Source of the DNA: an uncultured Thermoplasmata archaeon
GTDB taxonomy: Archaea; Thermoplasmatota; Thermoplasmata; Methanomassiliicoccales; Methanomethylophilaceae
Reading direction: 5' to 3'
Length of the DNA stretch: 27,772 nt
NCBI GenBank assembly: GCA_946545675.1
Contig: CAMNNR010000001.1
Coordinates: 1 to 27,772 of the forward strand
In this document: piece after piece, positions 7,551 through 15,304 of the stretch
Position numbering within the stretch: the first letter of the stretch is position 1
Layout: every line of letters starts with the position of its first letter
Made by a program: the position numbers and the translations under genes
The notes under the pieces: generated by a model
What the model saw: the letters and a program-made list of their open reading frames with translations, nothing else
The model's database searches: none
What the model was told of the DNA's origin: nothing

Positions 7551-8330
7551 TTGCCCTATCTTTGTCTGACAGTGGACCTCGACCGGGATGCCAACGTCCC
7601 GATCCAGGGTTCATCAGCCGCCGGTTCAGCGGATCGCGGTTATGGCACCTCTCCCCGTTTCGTTTCATCCGGGAGAGGGTTGGAATTGTTATCATCCCTG
7701 TTCGATGAATTGAATGTGCCAGCAACGTTTTTCGCAGAGGCCGAGACCCTTCTCGCAGTGAAGGATTCGGCGGGCTGTCTCGATGGTTTCGAAGTGGGTG
7801 TCCACGGTTATGCCCACGAAGACCTCACAATGATGGACCCGATATGTGCCAAAGAGACCATATCACGTGCCGTGGAGGTCGTTTCAGACGTGACATCCAA
7901 AAGACCCAGATCGTTCCGTTCTCCTTATATGAAGTCGCCGGGGTATCTTCCTGCGCTGCTGTCGGAGAAAGGTTTCACGGTGGATTCCTCAAAGTATTCC
8001 GAAGGTATCTCCTGCAGACCGTATCCCATCGGGGATATGACCGAGGTCCCCGTCTGCAGGGCAGCTGACGGACGCAGTTCCTACCTGTGGCCGATGCACG
8101 AAGGGAGACGGAGCGTGGAGAGTTATTTCGATCTGGCCGGGACGGTTGGGGAAGAGGGGGTTTTCGTCCTATGCGACCATAGCTGGCACATCCTGGAACA
8201 CTGCTATGGGAGATTGAAAAGGCAATCCGAGATCGTCGAGTCTGTCGAACGCATCCGCAGGGTGATAACCGGTATTTTGGAGGCAGGATATGTTCCTGTC
8301 TCCATGACGCAGTGCACCCACCTATCCTAA
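7551..8330 (+). CDS. Polysaccharide deacetylase (CE4/NodB-like) family protein
   Basis: The 259-residue protein has the layout of a carbohydrate-esterase-4 hydrolase. Seen in the sequence: an N-terminal TVDLDRD in the place of the usual TFDDG motif (Asp9/Asp11), HGYAHEDL with the H-x3-H metal pair near residue 84, RSPY near residue 123, and VLCDHSWH near residue 208 as the late histidine motif. No signal peptide or membrane segment is present, so it is probably cytoplasmic, unlike cell-wall deacetylases. The start is TTG 7551, only three bases after the AMP phosphorylase stop, with AGGTG at 7542-7546 as Shine-Dalgarno site. It is therefore translated from the AMP-pathway operon. Family membership is clear; substrate is unknown. 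An amidohydrolase acting on a soluble C-N substrate is an alternative. Confidence 0.75.
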   Translation: MPYLCLTVDLDRDANVPIQGSSAAGSADRGYGTSPRFVSSGRGLELLSSLFDELNVPATFFAEAETLLAVKDSAGCLDGFEVGVHGYAHEDLTMMDPICAKETISRAVEVVSDVTSKRPRSFRSPYMKSPGYLPALLSEKGFTVDSSKYSEGISCRPYPIGDMTEVPVCRAADGRSSYLWPMHEGRRSVESYFDLAGTVGEEGVFVLCDHSWHILEHCYGRLKRQSEIVESVERIRRVITGILEAGYVPVSMTQCTHLS

Positions 8331-8346
8331 CTTACGCGTGCGTGCG

Positions 8347-8358
8347 CTATTATTATAT
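8347..8358 (+). promoter_or_regulatory. TATA-like promoter of folD
   Basis: CTATTATTATAT in the 51-base gap before folD is centred about 28 bases upstream of ATG 8382. There is no Shine-Dalgarno sequence before the ATG, so transcription probably starts at or next to the start codon and gives a leaderless mRNA for the folD-kptA-mmp11-uppS-radical SAM run. Confidence 0.6.
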
Positions 8359-8381
8359 GTGCGTTCAAGGTTCAAGTTGAC

Positions 8382-9266
8382 ATGGCCGCAGACCTGATAT
8401 TGGGGAAGGACGTATCCGAGAAGATTTACGCTAACCTCAGGGAACGTATATCCGTTCTAAAATCCAAAGGCATAATCCCAGGTCTCGCGGTGGTGCTGGT
8501 CGGAGACGACCCAGCATCCCAGATTTATGTGGGGATGAAGGACAAGAAGTGCAAGGAACTGGGAATCAATTCCTACCAGTGCATCCTGCCTGCCACGACC
8601 ACCCAGGACGAGCTCATCGCCAAGATTAGGGAGCTCAACTCCGACGACAAGGTCAGCGGCATACTCGTCCAGCTCCCCCTGCCCCGCCACATCGACGAAT
8701 CCGCCGTCATAAAGGCAATCGATCCCTCCAAGGACGTCGACTGCTTCCACCCCTTCAACCTGGGCAAGATGGTGATCGGAGAGGCGGAGCTTCTGCCGGC
8801 GACCCCCGCGGGAATACACCAGATGATGGTGCAGTCGGGGATAAAGATCGCTGGCAAACACGTGGTCATCGTCGGACGCAGCAACATCGTCGGGAAGCCT
8901 CTAGCCAACATCCTGATGCAAAAGGACGAGAACGCTGATGCGACCGTGACCGTAGTACACTCCAGAACCGCGAACTTCACCGACCTAATCAAACAGGCAG
9001 ACATACTGATCGTCGCCATCGGCAGACCCAGATTCATAACCGCCGATATGGTCAAGGAAGGCGCGGTAATCATAGACGTGGGGACCAACAGGATCGACGA
9101 CCCCTCGGCCAAGAACGGAAAGAGGCTGGTCGGAGACGTCGATTTCGACAGCGTGAAGGACAAGGTCTCGGCCATTACCCCGGTACCTGGAGGTGTGGGT
9201 CCGATGACCATCTGCATGCTGATGAACAATACCGTAATAGCAGCTGAAATGAGGGTGAAAGAATGA
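8382..9266 (+). CDS. folD: Bifunctional methylenetetrahydrofolate dehydrogenase / cyclohydrolase
   Basis: The 294-residue enzyme interconverts methylene-, methenyl- and formyl-tetrahydrofolate in the cytoplasm. Seen in the sequence: the catalytic region Y49-x3-K53 (YVGMK), the ILVQLPLP segment, the nucleotide-binding VGRSNIVGKP near residue 165, and the PVPGGVGPMT signature near residue 269. Length is typical of the family. A bacterial-type folate C1 enzyme fits Methanomassiliicoccales, which lack the tetrahydromethanopterin methyl branch used by other methanogens; that link is inference from the taxon. It leads a five-gene run, and its TGA overlaps the kptA ATG. Confidence 0.95.
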   Translation: MAADLILGKDVSEKIYANLRERISVLKSKGIIPGLAVVLVGDDPASQIYVGMKDKKCKELGINSYQCILPATTTQDELIAKIRELNSDDKVSGILVQLPLPRHIDESAVIKAIDPSKDVDCFHPFNLGKMVIGEAELLPATPAGIHQMMVQSGIKIAGKHVVIVGRSNIVGKPLANILMQKDENADATVTVVHSRTANFTDLIKQADILIVAIGRPRFITADMVKEGAVIIDVGTNRIDDPSAKNGKRLVGDVDFDSVKDKVSAITPVPGGVGPMTICMLMNNTVIAAEMRVKE

Positions 9267-9901
9267 TTAACGAGTGCGAGGAACACGGTTACTTCCGCAG
9301 GGACAAGTGCCCGGTCTGCGGACGCAATGGAAAATTTGTCATGAGTGATTTCGAAGTGGAGAAGCTGGGCCGTATGATGGCCGCCATCCTGCGTCACGGC
9401 AAGTTCAATCTGGAGATGACCGAACAGGGATTCGTCAAGATCCAGGACATCGTCGACACCATGAGGTCCCACAACACCCGCGTCAAGTGGCTCAGGCCCT
9501 ATCACATCGATGCGCTGGCACTCACTGACCCCAAGGGAAGGTATCAGATCAGGGGGCAGTCTGTCCGTGCCACTTACGGCCACACCCTGAAGCTCGACCT
9601 CAACCTTCCCACCACCAACATCCCCCGTTACCTCTACTACCCCGCTTCCGAAGAGGAGGCCGAGGTCATCCTCGACGAGGGTCTCTTCCCCGTGGACCGC
9701 GCCATGGTCCACCTTTCAGCAACTTTCGAGGACGCACTGCACGCCGGAGAGGTCAAACTCGACGACCCCGTCATCCTCGCTGTCGACACCGAGAAGTGCG
9801 TCGAGGAAGGATTCCCCATCGGCAAGGCCGCCAAAACTGTTTATCTGTGCGATCAGGTCCCTGCTGACTGCATGTTCATCTCAGAAGGAGACGAGGAATA
9901 A
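9263..9901 (+). CDS. kptA: RNA 2'-phosphotransferase KptA/Tpt1 with N-terminal zinc knuckle
   Basis: The 212-residue protein belongs to the KptA/Tpt1 family, which removes an RNA 2'-phosphate using NAD+ and releases ADP-ribose 1'',2''-cyclic phosphate. Seen in the sequence: an N-terminal likely zinc-binding group C5, H8, C16, C19; ILRHGK carrying the first Arg-His pair; VRATYGHTL carrying the second; PRYLYYPAS; and VHLSAT. The zinc-knuckle extension is familiar in archaeal members. The start codon overlaps the folD stop (ATGA). The stop TAA abuts the ATG of the next gene with no spacing. Archaeal tRNA splicing does not need this activity in the yeast manner, so the natural substrate is unclear; RNA repair is a possibility. 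Confidence 0.9.
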   Translation: MINECEEHGYFRRDKCPVCGRNGKFVMSDFEVEKLGRMMAAILRHGKFNLEMTEQGFVKIQDIVDTMRSHNTRVKWLRPYHIDALALTDPKGRYQIRGQSVRATYGHTLKLDLNLPTTNIPRYLYYPASEEEAEVILDEGLFPVDRAMVHLSATFEDALHAGEVKLDDPVILAVDTEKCVEEGFPIGKAAKTVYLCDQVPADCMFISEGDEE

Positions 9902-10852
9902 ATGGTAACGATACTAACCCCGGAAGAAGTCAGAGCGAAATACGGTACTCTGTTCTGTCAGGGATTCTACACGATTGTGGACGAGGGATCCGGAAAAGCC
10001 AGGATCATCGAGAAATGCAGTGCACGCGGCCCTGCTGAGTGGGACCTCGTGAACCGCAGGAGGACCGGAGGTGTCATCGACGAGATCAACATCGTGGGTA
10101 CCACGCTGGTCATGGACGTCACTCTCGGCAAAGCCGACCTCAAATTCGGACCTGCATCCGCAGAACTGGGCGGCCAGGGCGTCATGTCCTGCACCGTTGA
10201 AGGCAATGAGGTCCGCACCACCTGGAAAGGCATCGCGGGCGCCTCGCTGGGTGTCGGAGCCTGTCTCCCCGGTTGCAGTGACGTCATCCGTACCGAGTAT
10301 CCGGACGATTTCAAGATGGGCGGTGCCCACACGTCCTGCGTCGATATCATCACCCCCAAGATGGTCCGTGTGCTCATCGGCGTCGATGACACGGACACCA
10401 AGGAGAAGGGGGCCACCTGGGCATGTGCGCTGGCCATGGCCAAGGCTTGTCCCTACGGTATCTTCATGGAGCACAAGATCGTCCAGCTCAACCCGAAGGC
10501 TCCCAACAAGACCACCAACTGCTGTTCCACCGTCGTGGCGTTCGCCGTGAAGGAGGACGAAGTATCCAAACTGGTGGAGTTCTGTTTCGATTATGTCAAG
10601 AAGGGCTCCTACTCCGATGCGGCGGTCATCACCGTGTTCAAGGGCCTCACTGTCCCCGAGAAACTGAAGAAGTTCGGCTGGGGCGCCAAGAGCATCCTCT
10701 ACGCGAAGGAGGATGCCATCAAGGTCGCGGAGGAATGCGGAGTCCAGATCATCAATGTAACCGGCGACGGAGGCATCATCGGTGCCGTCGCCGCCATCGG
10801 CTGTGCCGACCTCGGTCCCGAAGCGGCCGGTGTCCCCGAAGATTTCCAGTGA
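9902..10852 (+). CDS. Methanogenesis marker protein 11 (TiaS-like domain)
   Basis: The 316-residue protein matches the methanogenesis marker 11 family, found widely in methanogens but of unknown function. Seen in the sequence: GVGACLPGCSDV with C121 and C125, C146 nearby, then LIGVDDTDTKEKG with D162, D163 and D165, and a TTNCCSTVVAF segment. The (I/V)G-x-DDTD motif is the one used by the kinase-like domain of TiaS, the tRNA(Ile2) agmatidine synthetase, so an NTP-dependent reaction on an RNA or small molecule is plausible. The start is directly after the kptA stop, with a GAGGAA ribosome site at 9893-9898. It sits between an RNA-end enzyme and a prenyltransferase, which does not settle its function. 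Confidence 0.85.
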   Translation: MVTILTPEEVRAKYGTLFCQGFYTIVDEGSGKARIIEKCSARGPAEWDLVNRRRTGGVIDEINIVGTTLVMDVTLGKADLKFGPASAELGGQGVMSCTVEGNEVRTTWKGIAGASLGVGACLPGCSDVIRTEYPDDFKMGGAHTSCVDIITPKMVRVLIGVDDTDTKEKGATWACALAMAKACPYGIFMEHKIVQLNPKAPNKTTNCCSTVVAFAVKEDEVSKLVEFCFDYVKKGSYSDAAVITVFKGLTVPEKLKKFGWGAKSILYAKEDAIKVAEECGVQIINVTGDGGIIGAVAAIGCADLGPEAAGVPEDFQ

Positions 10853-10861
10853 GTGCATCCA

Positions 10862-11644
10862 ATGAGCGCGGTCCCCAACATCGTCCAGAAACAGGTATAC
10901 TCCACCTATGAGCACAAGCTCAGGAAGGAAGTCCTAGGGGGACCCATACCGAAGCACATCGGGATCATAATGGACGGCAACCGTAGATATGCCAGGGAGA
11001 AACTGGATTCCGATATCGGCGAGGGCCACAGGTGCGGCGAGAAGAAGATCGAGGAGGTCATGGACTGGTGCCTCGATATGGGCGTGAAGTACGTCACCCT
11101 CTACGCATTCTCCTCCGAGAACTTCAAGAGGGACAAGGACGAGGTCGATTTCCTCATGGAACTCGCCGAGAGCGCGTTCATCGAGATGGCGGACAACCAG
11201 AAGATCCACAAGAACCGCGTGGCCATAAGGGCGCTGGGGGTTCTGAAGGATCTCCCCGAGCCGGTGCAGAAGGCCATCGACTACGCATATGAACGCACCA
11301 AGGACTACAACAATTTCACGATAAGCATATGTCTGGCATATGGAGGAAGGAGGGAGATCGTCGACGCCGTGCGCAAGATCGCTACCAAGGTCAAGGCGGG
11401 CGAACTCGCAATCGACGACATCACGGAGGATCTGCTTTCCTCCCACCTCTATACCGGCGATATGCCCGACCCCGATCTCATACTCCGTACATCAGGGGAG
11501 ATCAGGGTGTCGAACTTCCTATTGTGGCAGCTCGCCTACTCCGAATTGTATTTCACGGACGTCTACTGGCCCGGGTTCAGGTACATCGATTTCCTCCGTG
11601 CCATACGCTCGTATCAACAGCGCGGAAGACGCTACGGAAGGTGA
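10862..11644 (+). CDS. uppS: Cis-prenyltransferase (undecaprenyl/polyprenyl diphosphate synthase)
   Basis: The 260-residue enzyme extends an allylic diphosphate with isopentenyl diphosphate in cis configuration to make the long polyprenyl carrier used in glycosylation. Seen in the sequence: GIIMDGNRRYAR with catalytic D38 and the N40/R41/R42 group, YAFSSENFKR near residue 81, CLAYGGR(R/E) near residue 158, and the C-terminal RTSGE...SNFLLWQ and AYSELYF segments. I chose ATG 10862, which has GTGAG eight bases upstream; an in-frame GTG at 10853 would add three residues. The gene starts ten bases after the mmp11 stop and ends with AGGTGA, which precedes the next start. Chain length cannot be read from the sequence. 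Confidence 0.93.
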   Translation: MSAVPNIVQKQVYSTYEHKLRKEVLGGPIPKHIGIIMDGNRRYAREKLDSDIGEGHRCGEKKIEEVMDWCLDMGVKYVTLYAFSSENFKRDKDEVDFLMELAESAFIEMADNQKIHKNRVAIRALGVLKDLPEPVQKAIDYAYERTKDYNNFTISICLAYGGRREIVDAVRKIATKVKAGELAIDDITEDLLSSHLYTGDMPDPDLILRTSGEIRVSNFLLWQLAYSELYFTDVYWPGFRYIDFLRAIRSYQQRGRRYGR

Positions 11645-11647
11645 GCG

Positions 11648-13378
11648 ATGGTCCATTACGACATGGTCTTCATCCACGCCCCTACGGTATACGATTTCAG
11701 GAAGAAACCCATATTCTACGGGCCTGTCAGCGATGTGATACCCTCCTCGCCCGTGTTCGAGTGCTATCCCATCGGATTCATGACCATCTCCGCCCACCTC
11801 ATGGCGGCCGGTTACAAGACCCGTATCATCAACATCGCGGGACAGATGCTGGCCGACGAGAAGTTCGACGCGGAGAAGAAGATCCGCAAGATCGAGGCGG
11901 ACGTCTACGGTATCGACCTGCATTGGATGCCCCACACCCACGGTGCCCTGGAACTCGCGAAGATCGTCAAGAAGTACCACCCCAACGCCAAGGTCGAATT
12001 CGGTGGTTTCACATCCTCGTACTTCTACGAGGAGCTCATCGCCAAGCCGGAGATCGACTTCGTGATGCGCGGGGACACCACCGAGGAGCCCACCGTGAGA
12101 CTGCTGAACGCTCTCAACAAGGGCGGAGACCTGTCGGAGGTTCCCAACCTGGTCTGGAAGGACGATTCCGGCAAGGTACACAACAACGGCGTCACCTATG
12201 TCCTGGATGACCTCGACAGCGTCATTTTCGACTACGGCGTCATGATCAAGAATGTCATGAGGACCATGGACGTTGCCGGTTCCCTTCCCTGGAAGGCCTG
12301 GGCAGACACCCCTCTGACCTCAGTGTTCACGGTGAGGGGATGTTCCGTCAACTGTGCCGAGTGTGGCGGTTCCCATGACGCGAACGGCAGGGTGGTATGC
12401 AGGCGCAAACCCGCCTTCCGCAGCCCCAAGAAACTGGCCGAGGACGTGGCCAACATCCACAATTACATGAAGGCCCCGATATTCATCGTCGGGGACCTCA
12501 GGCAGAACGGCATGAAGTATGCTGACGACTTCCTGAACGAGGTGAAGGAACTCGATGTCGACAATCACTTCGTCATCGAGCTGTTCAACGGTGCCAACGA
12601 GGAGTATTTCCGCAAGGTCGACCGTGCCTTCGGAGCGGGATGGAGCATCGAATTCTCTCCTGACTCATATGACGAATCCGTACGTCTGGCACTTGGTAAG
12701 GGTTACACCAATGATGCCATCGATCGGACCCTTCCCGCGGCGTTCAACAGCGGCTGCGGACGTTTCGATCTCTTCTTCATGACCGGTCTCCCGCAGCAGT
12801 CCCGTGACTCGGCGATGGAGACAGCCGGCAGCGCCAAACACCTGTGGAGTCTGGTGAAGAAGGAGGACAATCTCTTCATCTACAACTCTCCTTTCGCGCC
12901 TTTCGTCGATCCCGGCAGCAGGGCGTTCGAAGAGCCCGAGAAATGGGGCTACAAGCTTCGCGCACGTACCCTGGAGGACCACAGGAAGCTCCTTGACAGT
13001 CCCTCATGGAAGCATACCCTGTCCTACGAGACCGTATGGATGAACCGTGACGAGATTGCAGAGACCTCCTACGATGCCGCCATAGTCCTCACCAATGCCC
13101 AGCTGGAAGCCGGGCGCATCACCGAGGAAGGGGCCAGGATTCGCAACGACAGGACGGAGACCGCACGCAGCATCATGCACACCATCGACGAGGCCCTGCT
13201 CCTGGAGGATGCCGAAGAACGCGACAGACGTCTGTGGGCGATCAAGGAGGAGGGCGTGAGGATGATGGATTCTACCATCACCGACAAGAACGACCTCGAC
13301 TGGAAGACCGGTTCGATATGGTCCAATGCCCCGCGTGTGGGTATGGGCCTTCTCAGAAGTATGATCCACAGGAAGTAA
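11648..13378 (+). CDS. B12-binding / radical SAM protein, Ta0216 family
   Basis: The 576-residue protein begins with a cobalamin-binding-like region (about residues 1-190, including HAPTVYDFR at the start and a GGFTSSYF segment) and continues with a radical SAM core. The iron-sulfur motif is C232-x3-C236-x2-C239 in RGCSVNCAECGG. I recognise the N-terminus as that of the Ta0216-type archaeal family, whose reaction is unknown. B12-dependent radical SAM enzymes commonly methylate or rearrange unreactive carbons. There is no membrane segment. ATG 11648 lies three bases after the uppS stop with AGGTGA as ribosome site, so it is co-translated with the prenyltransferase. A link to isoprenoid or lipid modification is a guess from this neighbour. 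The extended C-terminal region (from about residue 430) has no motif I can name. Confidence 0.78.
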   Translation: MVHYDMVFIHAPTVYDFRKKPIFYGPVSDVIPSSPVFECYPIGFMTISAHLMAAGYKTRIINIAGQMLADEKFDAEKKIRKIEADVYGIDLHWMPHTHGALELAKIVKKYHPNAKVEFGGFTSSYFYEELIAKPEIDFVMRGDTTEEPTVRLLNALNKGGDLSEVPNLVWKDDSGKVHNNGVTYVLDDLDSVIFDYGVMIKNVMRTMDVAGSLPWKAWADTPLTSVFTVRGCSVNCAECGGSHDANGRVVCRRKPAFRSPKKLAEDVANIHNYMKAPIFIVGDLRQNGMKYADDFLNEVKELDVDNHFVIELFNGANEEYFRKVDRAFGAGWSIEFSPDSYDESVRLALGKGYTNDAIDRTLPAAFNSGCGRFDLFFMTGLPQQSRDSAMETAGSAKHLWSLVKKEDNLFIYNSPFAPFVDPGSRAFEEPEKWGYKLRARTLEDHRKLLDSPSWKHTLSYETVWMNRDEIAETSYDAAIVLTNAQLEAGRITEEGARIRNDRTETARSIMHTIDEALLLEDAEERDRRLWAIKEEGVRMMDSTITDKNDLDWKTGSIWSNAPRVGMGLLRSMIHRK

Positions 13379-13415
13379 GGGACTTCCCGTGGATTGAAAA
13401 TTCATATGCTGGCAC

Positions 13416-14222
13416 TTATTCTTTTCCCATCTCGACGGAGCGTTTTACGCAGGCATCGACACAGTGTATCATGGTCTCCTCGAAGCCCTCGTCACGGAGT
13501 ACTTTCACACCTTCGATGGTGGTCCCTCCGGGTGAGCAGACGCCATCCACGAGCGCATCGGTCTTCATCCCGGACTGGAGGACCATCTTTCCTGCCCCGA
13601 TCAGGGACTGACCTGCCAGGATGGTGGCCTGTTCCTCGGTCAGACCGTATTTCATACCTGCTTCTATGAGTGCGTGGGCGGCCATGTAGAGGTAAGCCGG
13701 GGAGCTGCCGCAGATGCCGGTCACGGCATCGAGGTCCTCTTCCTTCACTTCGACAGCCAGTCCTATGGCTGAAAGAATGGTGTCGACGGATTTGCGGTCT
13801 GCCTCGGTACAACCCTTGCCCATAACATAGCCAGCACCTCCTTCGAGGACCATGCAGCAGTGGTTGGGCATGACTCTGACCAGCCTTGCTTCGGGAGCGT
13901 ATTCCCCCAACGCCTTGAGCTTGACTCCTGCAGCGATACTGATGAGGAGCTGATCGGCACCCACCTTCACACCCTCTTCCCTGAAGAGCGAAGAGATGTA
14001 CTTCGGCTTGATGGCGAGGACGATTATCTCTGCGAGACCTGCCATATCGACGGCCTTCTCGTACATCCTGATTCCATACTTCTGGGTCATTCTGTTTCTG
14101 GTTGATTCGGAGGGGGCGCAGGCGATGATCTCGTCCTTGCTGTAGACGTTCTTCGCAATGAGCCCGTCAATCATCGCTCCAGCCATTCTGCCAGCCCCGA
14201 TGAATCCGATTTTCGCTTTCAT
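13416..14222 (-). CDS. proC: Pyrroline-5-carboxylate reductase
   Basis: The 268-residue enzyme reduces 1-pyrroline-5-carboxylate to proline with NAD(P)H in the cytoplasm. Seen in the sequence: the N-terminal Rossmann motif GFIGAGRMAGAM at residues 6-17, LAIKPK near residue 69, VRVMPNHC near residue 116, and the family signature around GICGSSPAY...EAGMKYGL in the dimerisation domain, followed by SPGGTTIEG. Length is typical. It is a single gene on the minus strand, convergent with the radical SAM gene (37-base gap, no strong hairpin seen) and divergent from the Fpo operon. No related proline gene is next to it. Confidence 0.94.
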   Translation of the reverse strand: MKAKIGFIGAGRMAGAMIDGLIAKNVYSKDEIIACAPSESTRNRMTQKYGIRMYEKAVDMAGLAEIIVLAIKPKYISSLFREEGVKVGADQLLISIAAGVKLKALGEYAPEARLVRVMPNHCCMVLEGGAGYVMGKGCTEADRKSVDTILSAIGLAVEVKEEDLDAVTGICGSSPAYLYMAAHALIEAGMKYGLTEEQATILAGQSLIGAGKMVLQSGMKTDALVDGVCSPGGTTIEGVKVLRDEGFEETMIHCVDACVKRSVEMGKE

Positions 14223-14243
14223 GAGGGGAGGACCTTTTTCCTA

Positions 14244-14253
14244 CAATAAAAAA
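14244..14253 (-). promoter_or_regulatory. Probable TATA element of proC
   Basis: On the minus strand this reads TTTTTTATTG, centred about 26 bases before the proC ATG at 14222. No clear Shine-Dalgarno site precedes the ATG. A second candidate, GAATATAGG, lies at 14257-14265 about 38 bases away and would leave a short leader. Either fits; the nearer one matches the spacing of other promoters in this window. Confidence 0.45.
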
Positions 14254-14310
14254 CCCCCTATATTCATATCAGAATAAAAAATCAAAATGATATTCTTAAA
14301 TCAGGCGCTG

Positions 14311-14337
14311 TTTATAAAGAACCCCGATTTTAAAATC
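14311..14337 (+). promoter_or_regulatory. Upstream TATA-like element and 12-bp palindrome before the Fpo operon
   Basis: TTTATAAAG at 14311-14319 is a second TATA-like sequence in the 153-base AT-rich divergent gap. It is followed by the perfect 12-base palindrome GATTTTAAAATC at 14326-14337. The palindrome lies just upstream of the proximal TATA element (14343-14351), a position where a dimeric regulator could act. No regulator is identified. Confidence 0.35.
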
Positions 14338-14342
14338 CTCTT

Positions 14343-14352
14343 TTATTATATA
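14343..14352 (+). promoter_or_regulatory. Proximal TATA element of the Fpo operon
   Basis: TTATTATATA is centred about 29 bases before ATG 14376 of fpoA. The bases between it and the ATG contain no Shine-Dalgarno sequence, so a leaderless transcript starting near the ATG is likely. This would drive all twelve fpo genes. Confidence 0.6.
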
Positions 14353-14375
14353 GGAAAAAATCATCGAGTCGGCTA

Positions 14376-14738
14376 ATGTCACTAATCGCAAGCTATTTGC
14401 CTTTATTGTTCGTGGGGATTCTTTCCCTCGGGTTTGCGCCGTTGGCATGGTTGGTTTCGAGGTTCCTTAGGCCCTCGCAATCATCGAAGTGGACAGAGGA
14501 GACATACGAGTGCGGTTCGGTTCCTATCGGCGATGCTCGTGTCCAGTTCAGGTTCCAATACTACGCTTACGCTTTGATTTTCGTGGTATTCGATCTGGTT
14601 GTGACATTCCTTATGATCTGGTCAGTTGCATTTGCCGGACTTTCCGACATGGCAACCGTATGGATGCTTCTGTTCCTTGCTATCATGCTTCTGGGTGTGA
14701 CCTACGCGCTCAAAAAGGAGGAAGACATATGGATATGA
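14376..14738 (+). CDS. fpoA: F420H2 dehydrogenase-like complex, subunit FpoA (NuoA-type)
   Basis: The 120-residue membrane subunit has three predicted helices at about residues 5-27, 60-82 and 86-107. Between the first two lies the conserved ETYECGSVPIG loop, followed by the FRFQYYAYALIFVVFD segment typical of NuoA/ND3. It helps join the peripheral arm to the membrane arm of complex-I-type pumps. It is the first gene of the operon and has no ribosome binding site of its own, in line with the leaderless promoter upstream. Its stop (TGA 14736-14738) lies inside the start region of fpoB. Confidence 0.95.
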   Translation: MSLIASYLPLLFVGILSLGFAPLAWLVSRFLRPSQSSKWTEETYECGSVPIGDARVQFRFQYYAYALIFVVFDLVVTFLMIWSVAFAGLSDMATVWMLLFLAIMLLGVTYALKKEEDIWI

Positions 14739-15304
14739 GCCTGTACCCTCATGCTGTTGCCATGAGTGCTGATGAGTTTATGTCGTGGAGCACCGCTCTG
14801 ATCAACGACCTCGTCAGCTCCGGTACCAGGAGGACCATTGACAAGCTCACCGGACCTATCTGGTCCTGGGCAATGAAGAACTCCATGCACCCCCTTCACT
14901 GGGGACTCGCATGTTGTGCCCTGGAGATGGCACAGGCTTCCGCTCCCCGTTTCGATGCGGAGAGGTACGGAATGATCTACAGGTCATCTCCCAGGCAGAC
15001 CGATATTCTCCTGGTCAACGGATGGATCTCCAAGAAGATCCGTAACGACATCAGGAGGCTGTGGGAGGAGATGCCTGGTCCCAAGTGGGCCGTCGCCATG
15101 GGCGAATGCGCAATCTCCGGCGGACCCTGGTACGATGCATACAACTGCATCCAGGGACTCGACCAGATTCTCCCCGTCGACCTTTACATCCCCGGATGCC
15201 CTGCAAGGCCCGACGCGATGATCGACGGATTCCTTCTCCTGCAGAAGAAGATCGACGAATACTTCAGAAGAGGAGTCATCCTCAAAGACAGGCAGGGACT
15301 CTGA
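14729..15304 (+). CDS. fpoB: Fpo complex subunit FpoB (NuoB-type, N2 iron-sulfur cluster)
   Basis: The 191-residue peripheral subunit carries the terminal [4Fe-4S] cluster (N2 in complex I) that passes electrons to the membrane-soluble carrier. Ligand candidates are the tandem C62-C63 in GLACCALE, C127 in MGECAISGG and C157 in PGCPARPDAMIDG. ATG 14729 is chosen because AGGAGG at 14716-14721 lies seven bases upstream; an ATG at 14735 is the alternative. A longer upstream open frame that runs inside fpoA is not used. The gene overlaps fpoA by ten bases, and its TGA overlaps the fpoC ATG by one base. Confidence 0.95.
   Translation: MDMSLYPHAVAMSADEFMSWSTALINDLVSSGTRRTIDKLTGPIWSWAMKNSMHPLHWGLACCALEMAQASAPRFDAERYGMIYRSSPRQTDILLVNGWISKKIRNDIRRLWEEMPGPKWAVAMGECAISGGPWYDAYNCIQGLDQILPVDLYIPGCPARPDAMIDGFLLLQKKIDEYFRRGVILKDRQGL

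Noticed and set aside
8331..8381. A GC-rich repeat (CGTGCGTGCG) before folD as a terminator hairpin
   Set aside because: It is a short direct repeat, not an inverted one, and no stable stem can be drawn.
14489..14728. An N-terminal extension of FpoB of 80 residues
   Set aside because: It lies inside fpoA in another frame. AGGAGG at 14716-14721 marks ATG 14729 as the start.
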